DNA of 64,000 nt from Oxytricha trifallax (taxonomy: Eukaryota > Ciliophora > Spirotrichea > Sporadotrichida > Oxytrichidae). The DNA is taken from positions 116,592 to 180,591 of the forward strand of contig ARYC01000277.1 of the NCBI GenBank assembly GCA_000711775.1. The letters are read 5' to 3'. Of the stretch, positions 34,440-47,000 are shown piece after piece (within the stretch, counting starts at the first letter, position 1; each line of letters opens with the position of its first letter). A program made the position numbers and the translations under genes. The notes beneath the pieces are model-generated. The model saw only the letters and a list, made by a program, of their open reading frames with translations. It did not search any database and was not told the origin of the DNA.

Positions 34440-35030
34440 AATCGCATTTAATTTATCCAAATAAAATTTCATTTCAATTCTTAAATTTTTACCTTATTTA
34501 AAAATTTTGTTTATAGTCTGATTATTATTTCCCTTTGTTTTAAACATCTAATTAGTATATCATAAAATAAACTACAGTGATAAGTTTGATATAATTGTAT
34601 AATTAATAGTTAGAGTTTTTGCTCTTTGAAATTTATCATTAAAGCCCATTTTTTTACTATTAAAAATCAGTGTTTTCATATTATTCAAATAAAAGAGAAT
34701 TAAACTAATTGATTTTCTAATATTTTAAATTATAAATTTATACCTCAATGCTATCAATCTATATCTGCTAATACCTAATGGTACGACTTCCTACATTAAA
34801 TTGCCTACAATTTTCTGGGAATAATTTTATTTATTTTAGTATTATTTGATAAATTGACAAAATTAATTTGGAAGCGAAATAAATGATGAATATTTTAATA
34901 AGACTACAATAAATATCATTTTAATCAAAATAGGTTTAGTATTCTTAGTATTTTTACCCCGCAATTACAGAATTATCAATCATCTTTTGTAAATTATTTC
35001 AAATTAATAAACAGAAATAAAAGTGACAAA
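34440..35030. other. AT-rich spacer
   Basis: No feature seen. Confidence 0.45.
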
Positions 35031-35032
35031 TC

Positions 35033-36337
35033 TATTATTGCTAAAGTATAATTGATTTGGGGAAATTTAAAAATAAAAATATAACCGTAATTATATATAT
35101 TATTAACTGCCACTAATTAGATAAGCTTATAATAGTAATTTGATTTAGTACACTTATAACAGTAAACATATTTAAATTAATAATTATGACCAAATTGTAC
35201 ATTGTACAGTTTTATAGATTTAGTTTTTTAAATATTAAGGCGTACTTTCAGAATTGTACATTGTACATTGTACAGTTTTAGAATAAATTTTTTTTAAAAG
35301 ATAGATTGTACAGAATGAGAGTGATATATAATTAAATATTAAACTTAATAATTAGAAGATGTAATGGAGGATGCTCTCTCAAATTTTGTATAAAAGCATC
35401 GCTGTCTCAAAACATGAAACCCCCATATCCTCTTTTTTGAAGCATGTGTTTTGTTCTCTGTGTTGAAAGTTCTTCGATGTCAGAATGTTGACGCTTTTGT
35501 CAGAATGTTGACGCATCTTTGTCTTTAGGAATGGTCCCATTGTTCTTTGTAGACCTTCTCGCGGTATCATCTGAATGAAGTCTTTCGCAGTCTTGCTCAC
35601 CTGTCCACTGAGATAGGTACTTCCGGTCATTGTTATTAAGCGGTATAACTACGTAAAAAGACAGTCAGTATATGATACAGAGATAAAGATAGGCAGGATA
35701 CTCATTAGAATACGGTAGAGTCACATAGACAGTCGGTGGTATGTATACATATCTCAGTGGACAGGTGAGCAAGACTGCGAAAGACTTCATTCAGATGATA
35801 CCGCGAGAAGGTCTACAAAGAACAATGGGACCATTCCTAAAGACAAAGATGCGTCAACATTCTGACAAAAGCGTCAACATTCTGACATCGAAGAACTTTC
35901 AACACAGAGAACAAAACACATGCTTCAAAAAAGAGGATATGGGGGTTTCATGTTTTGAGACAGCGATGCTTTTATACAAAATTTGAGAGAGCATCCTCCA
36001 TTACATCTTCTAATTATTAAGTTTAATATTTAATTATATATCACTCTCATTCTGTACAATCTATCTTTTAAAAAAAACTTATTCTAAAACTGTACAATGT
36101 ACAATGTACAATTCTGAAAGTACGCCTTAATATTTAAAAAAACTAAATCTATAAATTACAATGTACAATGTACAATTTGGTCATAATTATTAATTTAAAT
36201 ATGTTTACTGTTATAAGTGTACTAAATCAAATTACTATTATAAGCTTATCTAATTAGTGGCAGTTAATAATATATATAATTACGGTTATATTTTTATTTT
36301 TAAATTTCCCCAAATCAATTATACTTTAGCAATAATA
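35033..36337. mobile_element. 1.3-kb near-perfect palindrome encoding the same small ORF on both arms
   Basis: Arms of about 590 bp (from TATTATTGCTAAAGTATAAT at 35033 and its complement ending at 36337) flank a unique centre of about 125 bp (35620-35745). Differences between arms are very few. Each arm has a GC-richer block with an open frame of about 80 codons reading towards the outer end: minus 35630-35379 and plus 35741-35986, identical over about 77 residues (TYLSGQVSKTAKDFIQMIPR, later GPFLKTKMRQHSDKSVNILT). A tandem repeat GCGTCAACATTCTGACA x2 lies inside it. TTGTACAATGTACA-type repeats occupy the outer thirds. Whether the ORF is expressed is unknown. Confidence 0.75.
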
Positions 36338-36339
36338 AA

Positions 36340-37510
36340 AAATCAACAATTATTTTAATGAAATATTCTCTGTGAACGATTATTAATGATGAGTTTTTTC
36401 TATTTTTGTAATTAATTTTAGCACTATTTAACAATTTATTAAAAAATATTTTTGAAATTTGGTGAGAACTTTATTCAATGCTTGACAATTTTAATCGACA
36501 AGTATATTTTATTAAGTTTTAAGTGCAATATTGTTCAGTTCTTCAGTAACAGGCGCCATATTATGAATTCAGTCTAGAGATTTAAGTTTTATGAATAAAA
36601 AATTGGGATATTAGATTATCCTGCAAAGTTATAAAAGTTTCCCTCAATATTTTTCTTATCATTGCCATTGAGTGAGTTAAGGTTTTAATTTTTGATTTCT
36701 TAATTTTTACTCTGCTTTCATTAATCTAAAAATGCCTAATTTAATTTGATCTTTTTTATTTATAAATAATTACCCTATAATAATACCCCACTTTATGAAT
36801 GTCAGTTAATTCAAGAAAAGCACTTTATAATCAAATTATTTTGAATATAGTTATTTAACTCTTATATACTTCTTGATCAAGAAATCCTATTGAAATTATT
36901 TATTCATTGAAGATTAAATATAATTCATAAAATAATAAGCCTTTTATTTTAACTATTGTTAGATTTTTATCTAATTTAAATATTTTAATTATTAAAACTT
37001 ATTAAATAATTATGTAAAAAAACTATATAAATTGCTTTTATAAAAATCCTTGAATTTCTAATTCAATTAATAAATTGAATTCTGCTTAGATTATGTTGAT
37101 TTTAGTTAAATTTGGCATTTCCAAAGTTTAAAAATGAGTGCTATTGCATTCTCTATTTATTAAAGTTAATAAAATAATATTGGGTTTTTTGTTTAGTTTT
37201 TAAAGGAGTTGATTTGAAAAAGCAATTATTGTAGAAACACAAGAGAGAATATTTAAATTATGAAAATGATATAAAATAGCTTTGAATGTTGATGTTTTAG
37301 AACAGAATTTACAATAGCGCATTGATGAATAATTTTATTTTTGAATAATTTTTCAACTGTAGAGTTCTGCTTTTGTATTGTTATAATTCCTAATAAGATA
37401 GAATTGGTGAGTTATTATTAAATCAATAATTATTTCAATTAAATTTCATTAAGATCAACAGTTTATGATCCTTGAATATAATTTATTTATAAGATATAAA
37501 CATATTTAAA
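36340..37510. other. AT-rich spacer
   Basis: No gene or clear repeat seen. Confidence 0.45.
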
Positions 37511-37597
37511 ATTAAAAAGGGTGGCGCAATTAATCAGCGGGAACAAGATGGAAGCAAACAACAGACTAACCATCAGGAGAAGAAAGTTAAAATACTC

Positions 37598-40500
37598 ATG
37601 AATAGAGAAGAAAAGACTTAACCAAAAGCATAGAAATTCATATAAGATTTCTTTGAATTTTCAAAAAGAGGATTGGCAAATCAACTTCAACAATACCAAA
37701 ATGTTTAAGGAATAAATAATTACAAAAACTTAGACAAATTCAACGTCATTATTAACAACAACCGTCAGCTTCATTATTTCCAACCACAAAGAGATGTCGA
37801 GGGATAGGTTAAAAGAAACGAGAGGTTTGCCGAAAAACAGAGAAGTAAGAGGAGAATAGATATATTAAACAGCAAAAGATAGATAGCAGCACAGCAGATT
37901 GAACTAAAGATATGCTTGCAGAATATTAGGGGACTAAGCTCAAAATTAAAGCAAGACTAAATGATGAGAGAGATTGAAATCAGATAGCCCGACTTTGTTG
38001 GTCTAGTTGAAACTAGACTGCAAAGAATAATAGGCCTGAACAGCAAAGATATAGCACAAACACAACTAGCGAGGAACGGAGGAGTATTAACATTGGATAG
38101 CGGGAAGTACGAGATGAAAACGATCAAGACACTCAGACAATTCCTGGCGTGGAACATACTAAATGTGGCTGGATTCCCACTTCACATTATCACTATTTAT
38201 ATACCACCATACATCTATGAGGAGGTTAAGGAACTTCAGAATAGAATGATATTCATGATTAGGTCTATCAAACAGAAGTGCAACAAACAGAGGATCATTG
38301 TTATGGGCGATTTCAACTTCCACTTGAAAGAAATAGGTAAAAGACTCATGTAGGAAGGATTAAAATAATCAATACCGGAAGGAGTGGGAACTCATTCAAA
38401 GTGTAACCATTAGATTAAGTATTCTCAAACGCAGAAATAGTTCATTGGGAATTGGATCAATTGAGATTAACAGATCACAATATGGTCCTGGTAAGTTTAA
38501 AAATGAAATACCAGGATGAAGATTTAAAGATGACAGACAAAGAAAGAACAGTGTTGATAACGGAAGTTAGAAAATAGTGCTGGAAGACATTCATAGATGA
38601 GGGAAAGCAGATGTCACTTGAAGATCTTGAACTACCAATAAGGAGATGCTTTGAAGACAAACTGGAAAAGTAAACTAAATCCAAAAATTAGTATTAAAAG
38701 CCTCCATAATGGGCAATAAATTGTAGAGGTATTGGTAGCAATGGGGCATATCTAGACGCGAAAGAATAGTGGAGTAAAGTCATCAGAGACATGGAACACT
38801 GTCTAGAAAGAAACGATCTGAAGGGATTCTTTTTCCTGGTAAAAAGATTCACAAAGAATAAAAAGCAAGCAGAACCCATAAAAGGACTAATGATAAATGG
38901 CGAAAGAGTCTAACTAGGAGAATAGACCAGAAAGTAAATATGTGATTTCTACAATAAGTTATACAGAGACGATAGGAAACAAGGAAAAATCACACAAATG
39001 TCAGGAGATATTAGGATGAGAGAAAAAGAAAGCGATTAGAGTTTTTGGGAAATTACAGTAGTCTACGAAAGTATACATTAATGTAACTTTAACAAAGCAA
39101 TCGGACAAGATGGATTTGATTAAAAATATTAGCAAAGTCAGGGTTGATCAGAGAAACTGTGAGTCAAAAGATTGTCAACTGGATGAATTTGGGAAAAATT
39201 CCCCAGTATCTGAAGGAAGGAAGATTAATACTACTAAGAAAAAACCAAGGAGAACAGTCCCGAGATCGAGAACACAAGATCAATAGTAGTAAACTCACAC
39301 CTGAGTAAGATCATTGAGAAGATGATTGTGAATAGAATCAATACACAGAAAAGCTAGCTGCTTCAAGCAGGTAACTATCAAAATGGGTATAAAGAGAACA
39401 AAAGCACCCATATCAATTTAATCAGGCTACTAGAGCAAATAAAAGAATCCAGAAGGAAGAGCAAAAATAGAGAAGCTCATGAGTTTGTTAACCTCTAGAA
39501 GGCATACGACTCAGTCTGGAAAGATAAATTGATGAGTATATTACAACAAAGAGTACAGACTGAATAAGATCTTCAAACAGTTAATTTAATAGAAGAACTA
39601 TATAAGAACAACAAAATCATCCATGAAGGAGAGGTTATCAATAAGTGAAAATTGATGCAAAATTCGAATTTTATAGATTAATCTAAAAGTTTATTACACT
39701 ATTTTCATATTAATTTATTTTAATATATAAAATACTACTCTATCTCGAAATTATGTTCATTTCGAGATAGAGTGCGATAAATTTAAATTTAATTACTCAA
39801 TTAGGCATAATATATATATATAAAAATAAGATTACATTTTCAATAATTTAAAGTTAATTTTTAAAACTAATACTGTTTAAAATAACAATAATATTAGTAA
39901 TTAATTTAAACATAAACATTTAAAACTAATCTATATTATTCAAATTTTTTAATTAATCTTTATATAAATTTATAATCTAAATAAAATTAACTTTAAATTA
40001 TTGAAATTGTAATCTTATTTTTATATACATTATACCTAATTGTGTAATTTAATTATAATTTATCGCACTCTATCTTGAAATGAACATAATTTCGAGATAG
40101 AGTAGTGTTTTATATATTTAAATAAATTGATATTAAAATAGTGTAATAAACTTTTTGATTAATCTATATAATTTGAATTTTGCATCAATTTTCACTCAAT
40201 GCCAAGAAGGGAGTAGCTTAAGGTAGTAGATTACCCACAATGCCATTCAACATTTACTTGCAAGATGCACTGTACTCGCAGAAAGAATTAGCATCATTGA
40301 TAAAGTAGGGGAAACTACTAGTATTTGCGGACGATATAGTAATGAACTTAAAAAACAAATAGTAATTAAAAAGAGTTTTGCAGTGCTTCAAGGAGATAGA
40401 GAGATCACACAACTTGAAACTTAACACGAAAAAGAACCAATTATTGAGTGATGCAAAGATTGAGGGAATAAGTGGAATAGAGGGTATTAAAAAGGTAATA

Positions 40501-41330
40501 TAAATCAAGTTTATAGGGCTAAATACTTGTTTGGACAACAAAAGATTCATAAAGAGAACGTGGGAGGACATTAAGAAATAAACGTACTTTTATCAAAACC
40601 TCACGAAATCAAACAATTCTACTATTTGTGACACTATAATGGTTGCACATATTATATCATTAGAAATTTATAAGTATACGTCACAAGTGGCTTCGGGGTA
40701 TGTGAAAATAGAGGAGATTGATAAAATAGAAACTTAGTTAAAAAGAATAGCGTTCAAAACCCCAAGAGACATAGCGAACAATATTCTGAGAAACATTACA
40801 CTACTAAAGGAGAGTGGTACAAGTGAAATCATTTAATAGTTGGTCTAAAAGAACCGAAAATTATCAAAGCCAACAATAGAAAAATACTTTAATAAACAGC
40901 AATCAAAGTCATAAATAAAAGAAAAGGAGAAAGAACTTATGAAGGGGAGAAGCTATTTTTGACAAAAAAATGTTATGGATACGATAATGGCAATAAGCTA
41001 AGGGAGGACAGTAGTAAACTATGGCATGAGCCACTATTGTAGTGTCCACTAAACATTTGTAAACGCGAATCCCATGAGGAACTGCTATTTTATCAACGAA
41101 GCGGGGTACCCAATAAGGATCAATAAAATTATGAGGGACCACAGATTGGTTGACTTAGATAGCAAAACCCAAGTTGAAGTAGTAGCTAACAGGCTATGGC
41201 TTGATGATAGAATTAGAGGACTTGAGAGGAATGGCCATTACCAAAAGATCAAAAAGATATTCAGAGTGACATTTGTAAAGAAGTAGAAGCATACAAAGAC
41301 AGCAGATGAAATCGTTTGAAAACCAACACT
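37598..41330 (+). pseudogene. LINE ORF: endonuclease-reverse transcriptase
   Basis: The frame is open from before 37520; the first useful ATG is 37598 (MNREEKTQPKAQKFIQDFFE). A basic linker (RSKRRIDILNSKRQ) leads to the endonuclease: LKICLQNIRGLSS, PDFVGLVETRLQ, IVMGDFNFHLKE (38299 on), a frameshift near 38360, then PLDQVFSNAEIVHW and RLTDHNMV, covering the catalytic Asn/Glu/Asp/His positions. The reverse transcriptase follows: FNKAIGQDGFDQ, GKIPQYLKEGRLILLRKNQG, a frameshift near 39246, NLQKAYDSVW (39496-39519, first catalytic Asp), the insertion, GVAQGSRLPTMPFNIYLQDA and LLVFADDIVMN (FADD at 40324-40335). The frame stops at a TGA (40961-40963), and further coding-like sequence runs to about 41330. 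The protein would nick target DNA and copy the element's RNA. TAG and TAA are used as Gln throughout. Confidence 0.85.
39643..40196. mobile_element. 554-bp palindromic MITE-like insertion in the LINE reverse transcriptase
   Basis: The ends AAGTGAAAATTGATGCAAAA and its complement ending TTTTCACT are inverted copies, as are most of the ~250-bp arms (TCTATCTCGAAATTATGTTC against its inverse). CAAT lies at both sides (39639-39642 and 40197-40200; TCAAT if the T shared with the right end is counted). Removing the insert with one CAAT restores the reverse-transcriptase frame exactly (EGEVINAKKGVAQGS). No ORF inside. Confidence 0.85.
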
Positions 41331-41496
41331 TTGATTTCCAAATCTAAGAGATGAATAGACAATGAGAGGCAGACTATGTTTCACTTTGTGTATTTGTGAA
41401 CTTTTAATTACCTTCAGTTATTATCTATCTATCTATAAACATATTTATACTATTAAATTTTAGTTATAGTTTTAAAGTTAAACAATCCGTTTTAAT

Positions 41497-42236
41497 ATGA
41501 CATACTTCCTTAACAACATATTTATATAGATAGTCGATTTTATGGAGTCCATTTAATTTATCAAAGGGATACAAGTTAACTCCATAAAGAAAATTATATA
41601 AGCCTCATACAACTATGCATTAAGCAATGGATTTAATAAAAAATGCAGAATCCATAGAATCCTAATCATTAATTTCTTTATCAGAATACTCCAATTAAAC
41701 CTTACTCTGAAAAGAAGTCTACTAACAAGCCTTTAACACACAATATTCAAAATAAGAGATGGAAAATATGCTTCAAATTAAGAAGCTGATAGATATGTAA
41801 CTAGCTAATAAAATAGAAAAAGGTTTTTTACTTCAATCAAGAGCTACAACTTGCAGTAGTATAAACAGTGTTCACAACCATGACTTGAGCCTTCACAAAT
41901 TAAATCAACTTTTAACAACATATTAATAATAATAGAACTGCAAGCTAGGTTAGTAGTGAATTCTGTCCAAAATTTGAGTATAATTTAACTCACGGTGCAT
42001 TTTAGAAAAAAATCAACTACTTCTAAACATAATGCTTCTCTTCAAAACTATTAACAAATATGATCTCACAACGGTTGACAAAAAGTACAGTCAAGAGAGA
42101 ATTCATAATCCTTCTCAAGCTTTAACAAATTCCCATACTTAAGAGGTAGAAATGGAAGAAGAGTTCGAATCCTAAAAGAAGTCTAGAGACTTTAATTCTG
42201 AGCAAAATCAAAGGTGCTTACCTTAAAAAATTATAT
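41497..42236 (+). pseudogene. Gene A, copy 2
   Basis: Plus-strand ATG at 41497 begins MTYFLNNIFIQIVDFMESIQ, then KKIIQASYNYALSNGFNKKC and RIHRILIINFFIRILQ, paralleling gene A copy 1 residue by residue (MIYFLND, KQIIQAINATFINGLNKAAR, GHKTILIDVF). After frame changes, ELQARLVVNSVQNLSIIQL corresponds to TRLVLNTAFEAGIIRL. A Gln/Glu-rich tail (HTQEVEMEEEFESQKKSRDF) follows to about 42236. It is followed, after a palindromic insertion, by gene B copy 2 on the same strand, so the A-then-B order matches copy 1. Several frameshifts; function unknown. Confidence 0.55.
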
Positions 42237-42340
42237 AATATAAAAGTTATGACATGGAATCTTAAACTGAATGAATATTTATCATTAAAAACAATTAATT
42301 CTAAAATAATATTCAAGAATAATAATTTATATATATATCT

Positions 42341-43310
42341 GACTGACACCCGACCCCCCCGTACCCTCCTTCTTAATAGTACCCCCCCTACCAACCCGTT
42401 CCCCCTACCTCCTCTTACTCCTAAAATATCCTATTTCATATCAAATTTTTTATCCTCAGGGTCTAAATCAATTTCCTTCTTGACATCTCTACATCATAAA
42501 TTTTATATTTTATATATAAAATTTCATAATTTTATCAAAATTTTTAAATTCTATATTAATGCCTTAAATGATTTGATTTTTAAGTTTTGACAAGTTTCAC
42601 AATATTTTACAACATATTTTTGCATATCTTTGTGAAAAATATCTAAAAAACAATTTTCCATTAAAAATATTAAAACTTAATTTATAATTAATTTTTATTG
42701 ACTACCATACACAAATTTTATTTAAAAATTTTTTCCGCTTAATTCAACTTCATTCGACTTAATTCTTAGAAAAAGTATGATTAATTTTTCAAATTTCAAA
42801 ATTTTGAATTTTTTCCATTAACAAATACAAAATATTGAAAATTTTGAAATTTGAAAAATTAATCATACTTTTTCTAAGAATTAAGTCGAATGAAGTTGAA
42901 TTAAGCGGAAAAAATTTTTAAATAAAATTTGTGTATGGTAGTCAATAAAAATTAATTATAACTTAAATTTTATTATTTTTAATGGAAAATTGTTTTTTAG
43001 ATATTTTTCACAAAGATATGAAAAATATGTTGTAAAATATTGTGAAACTTGTCAAAACTTAAAAATCAAATCATTTAAGGCATTAATATAGAATTTAAAA
43101 ATTTTGATAAAATTATTAAATTTTATATATAAAAACATAAAATTTATAATGTCAAGATGTCAAGAAGGAAATCGATTTAGACCCTAAGGATAAAAAATTT
43201 GATATAAAATAGAATATTTTAGGGGGGGACGGGGGACGGCGGGGACTAGGGGGGGGGTACACCAAGAAGGGGTGTACCCAAGAAGAGGGACGGGGGGAGG
43301 GAGCTGTCGA
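42341..43310. mobile_element. Palindromic element with C/G-homopolymer ends between genes A and B
   Basis: The inner arms (about 42420-42815 and 42840-43222) are near-perfect inverted copies centred near 42828. The outer parts are C-rich on the left (CCCGACCCCCCCGTACCC) and G-rich on the right (GGGGGGGACGGGGGACGGCG), less exactly matched, with the short repeat ACCAAGAAGGGGTGT doubled on the right. No genuine ORF: the proline-rich open frame at the left end is a product of the C-runs. Target duplication ambiguous because the flanks are TATATA-like. Confidence 0.7.
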
Positions 43311-43389
43311 TCAAAACATATATAAATGAGGCCAACATCTTTAATGGGCTAGTGACTGGACAGCGCACTAGTCAGAAGTTGATATACAC

Positions 43390-44010
43390 AATAAGATATA
43401 AATGTTAGAATTTACATGCCAATGCCAATGTGGATCTTGACTTCGAACAAAAACAGGAATCAGATTTTTTCTTTTAAAGCCTCACAAAAAACATAATAAA
43501 ACCTCCTAGTTTATAAAAGTCTGAACTAAACTCTTGTTAGTATTAGAAAATAAGGCATTATTAATGATGACTTAGAGGCATACAAATTTCTTATGTAAAT
43601 TGATCAGATTTTTACATAATCAAACAGAAATTAAAGCCTACTTTTCTTAAATCATTTTCTTACATACTTGGTATATTTAATAACGTTGCAAAAGAGAAAC
43701 TAATGATAACTAAATTTTTAAAAGAGCTCACTATTGAACTAACACTGAGGTTCACAATTATTCACGAAGAAGATTCATTAGATACATACTACCGATACAA
43801 CCAACCAAATATTAATTTCCATGACGAATACATGGAACAACAAGAGAATCCAGGACAAAAGGGCAAGACCCTTACTTATAATTATCATAAATAAAATCAG
43901 AGATCGCCAGGGACCTGAATATGATGAAATTATTATTTTCATGAGCTTATTAACCATTAAATTTAACATGTCTGAACTTTCCAATATCAAAGTATAAATT
44001 AAATTCTTCA
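43390..44010 (+). pseudogene. Gene B, copy 2
   Basis: The plus strand reads NANVDLDFEQKQESDFFFQS then LTKNIIKPPSLQKSE, aligning with NNVYRDLDFEQTQDWESFCQ and SLTKDILKIP of gene B copy 1. Farther on, an open frame from the ATG at 43703 reads MITKFLKELTIELTLRFTII and DTYYRYNQPNINFHDEYMEQ, shifting near 43900 to GPEYDEIIIFMSLL before a TGA near 44014. Only the first block is clearly homologous. It follows gene A copy 2 with the palindrome between them. Function unknown. Confidence 0.5.
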
Positions 44011-44049
44011 TCTTTTGATCTAATTATTTTAGTCCATCACAAAAGCTTT

Positions 44050-47000
44050 TCATTAAAAATAATAAAAGTTTAATTTTAAACAACTTTATAAGTCTCCAGA
44101 TTTCAGTTATTAATTTTTATCAACAGCTACTTAAGATTTGTGAACTTAATTTCAAATTTTTTATTAAACTAACTGAACTTATTTTCATGAATACACTTGA
44201 TCAAATTATTTTTGCTCTCTATTTCAACTAAATTTATCACAGAATAAGATCTGCTTTGTTGTCTAATTATGTTATTTTAAATTTTGACTCTTTTAATATT
44301 GAATAAATTATCTAGATTTATAGTTAATTTATTTATTCTAAATTCTAGTTAAACTTATCAATTCACATACATATAAAACTAAAAACTTCAAACATTTTCA
44401 TATTAGTATATGATTAAATATAAAGTACTTATGTTTTCAATGTAATGCTAATACTTCTATAGCTAATAATTTCAATTATTAGCATTATTTCTAATATAAA
44501 GGGTTGGTAAAAAGTGTTTATAATTAAATAAAATATAAGGTAATGTTTTGGTTTCATATATTAAATACCAGTTTTTTGTTTAATATATTAAAATAAACTA
44601 TCTAAATTTTTTTTATAAGTTCCAGTGAGCAACATAGGAGATGCATGAAGCATTATCCTAAAATAAAGATTCCTGTTTTTGTAGTTTTCATATATTTCAC
44701 TGTATTTTGACTATTGTCCTCCTCTATCATTCATACGACAAGCAAAATTAATTGAAATTATTATCATAATATATTACTTTATTTTAATATAAAACTTTTG
44801 ATTTTCTTATATAGATTGATAAAATTAAGGGAGAAATTTGATTTTAGATGATATTTTTAAAACAACATATGTAATATAATTTAATCAGGAAATCAACAAA
44901 TCTTTGTTTGATTGAACATGGAAATCATCTTTTATGAATTAAACTGTTTCATTATTGATAAAATACAAAATATTAGGAAATCATAAATGCAAAATAAATT
45001 ATAACTGATTAAAAAATTATATAACTAAAATGGTTTTTATTAATATGCGAAAAAGCTAAAAAATGCGAAAGAAAATTTCCATTTTATATTGTGATATACT
45101 AACTGTATTTCATATAAATTATTCTTAAAATTATTTTTATCACATTTTCCTAAATTGTTCTATTTTAGCGGACAGTAAGTTTTTGTGATATATCAGTAAA
45201 TATTTGAGAATGTGTGTTTAAATAGCTCAATATAAAATACGTCTTAGTCTCTCTTTATGTGTTCATTGAGCGTGTAGGATTATTGAAATATTTCATAATT
45301 ACAATCTTTAACTACAAGAATGTATGATTAATAAATACTAGATAAAATTTAGTCAAAAGATACTCTTTATTTTACAATTACAAAGAAATGAGAAAAAAAA
45401 TAGGAAAAATACTAACATAAATGCTTGAGAAGATAAGAGTGGTCTATGATCCATTTTTAATTTAAAAATATGAATATTATTTCTGTTTTTATTTAATCAT
45501 CAATAAATTTTAAATTTGAAAAATTCATGCATAATATTATAATCATGCTTTATTTTTGTTATCACTTAAGTATAAGAATATTTTTCTATATTAAAGTTTT
45601 AATATGTATTGGCCAATCTATTTGCTTTAAACAAACTAAATTTAAAGAGATTCCCTCTAAAAGAACAGCTAGCATTCAAATTTTAAACAAACTTTGCATA
45701 AATTGTTGGAAGAATTTTTATTTTTTTTCTATTTTGCTTTCATTTAAATAGTATTGCAAATTTAACATTTGCAATCCTTACTTAAAGTACGACATAAATA
45801 AGAAGTTTTAAATTACCTTTTTTGCTTATAATTTAGTTGCCTTCTTAATTCTTTATAATTCAAGATTCTTTTTGATCTCTGACAACATTTGGAAGATATG
45901 TTTTTTTTATGTTAGATAGATATATGTTGATGACAGAATATGGATGTGTATAAATGTTTTCATTTGCTATTAAAAATTACATCCTCAATATTACCTAATT
46001 TCGTGGTGAGGCTCATATAATCAGCTAGTAATTGGTATTAATTATACTTAGGTTAAAACAGTAAAACATTATATTTTTATAAAGTATTTTTTTTAAATAA
46101 TCTAAAGACTATTTCTCATTAATAATTTAGATTTACTTCTTAAGACTTACTGAAACATAGATTAAAATGATCTCAATTACAATTTATTATATTTTTAATA
46201 GACTATGAGTATAATTTAACACTTTTTGTTAATGAATTTTGAACTTTTCAATATCTCCTTAATATCTTAAAAATAATTAAACACCTTTAATTTCCTTTTA
46301 GATCAGCTATATTATTTCTCAGTAAAATTTCAAATCTTCTCACATTTATATATTTGCTATTTAATACTCTTTCACTGCTGTTCAAATTAAATTTAATGCT
46401 TTATTAATTTAGTATAAATAGTTTTAATAAATTGATTATTTTGTAGTTATTCATTTGATTTTACTAAGGCTGTATACATTTTTTATTTGAATCTAATTCA
46501 CAGGTTAAATGCTTTCCATTTAATTGTTATAAAAAATTTCATCAATTCTCACTAAAAACTGTTATATGATATATTAAGTCTATTAATACTTAAATTATTT
46601 AGATAAATGCCACAATTATAATTAACTTATTTGTTAATAAAAACTCAAATTAAAAATAATAATTATTGTTAAAAATCTCTTAATCTCACTATTTGAATAA
46701 TTTACAACTCCTTGAATTTCTAATTGTATTAATACCCTAACTCTAAAATGTATTCTATTATATCTTTTTGTATAATGAAATCAAGAATAATGAATTTAAT
46801 TTAATTTATGTATGCTCTTGTCTTTTATTTAATGTATTTTGTTATTTAATTCTTAGTTAAATATTTTCATAAAGCATTGAAAGTCAAATTAATATTTCTC
46901 AGAAGTTACTTAACCATAATATCATATTTAATTTGATGCCAATATTTTTGAATATATTATATAATAACCGATTATTTATTCTATCATAACCTTTTTCGTA

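Larger units (their letters stand above)
37515..41435 (+). mobile_element. LINE (non-LTR retrotransposon) with APE endonuclease and reverse transcriptase
   Basis: A single plus-strand polyprotein region of about 3.8 kb carries an APE-like endonuclease and then a reverse transcriptase, the layout of L1-type LINEs. The 3' end passes through a non-coding stretch to a TATC repeat (41424-41440), as in many LINE tails. GC content is higher than in the surroundings. The copy is damaged by at least two frameshifts and by the palindromic insertion at 39643-40196. The exact 5' end and target duplication could not be fixed. Confidence 0.85.

Noticed and set aside
41497..42236. Gene A copy 2 as the 3' part of the LINE
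   Set aside because: The LINE ends in a TATC repeat at about 41435, and this region instead matches gene A copy 1.
42249..42590. 113-aa frame with a Pro/Thr-rich start
   Set aside because: Arises from C-runs at the palindrome end; no ciliate-code continuation or homolog in the other arm.
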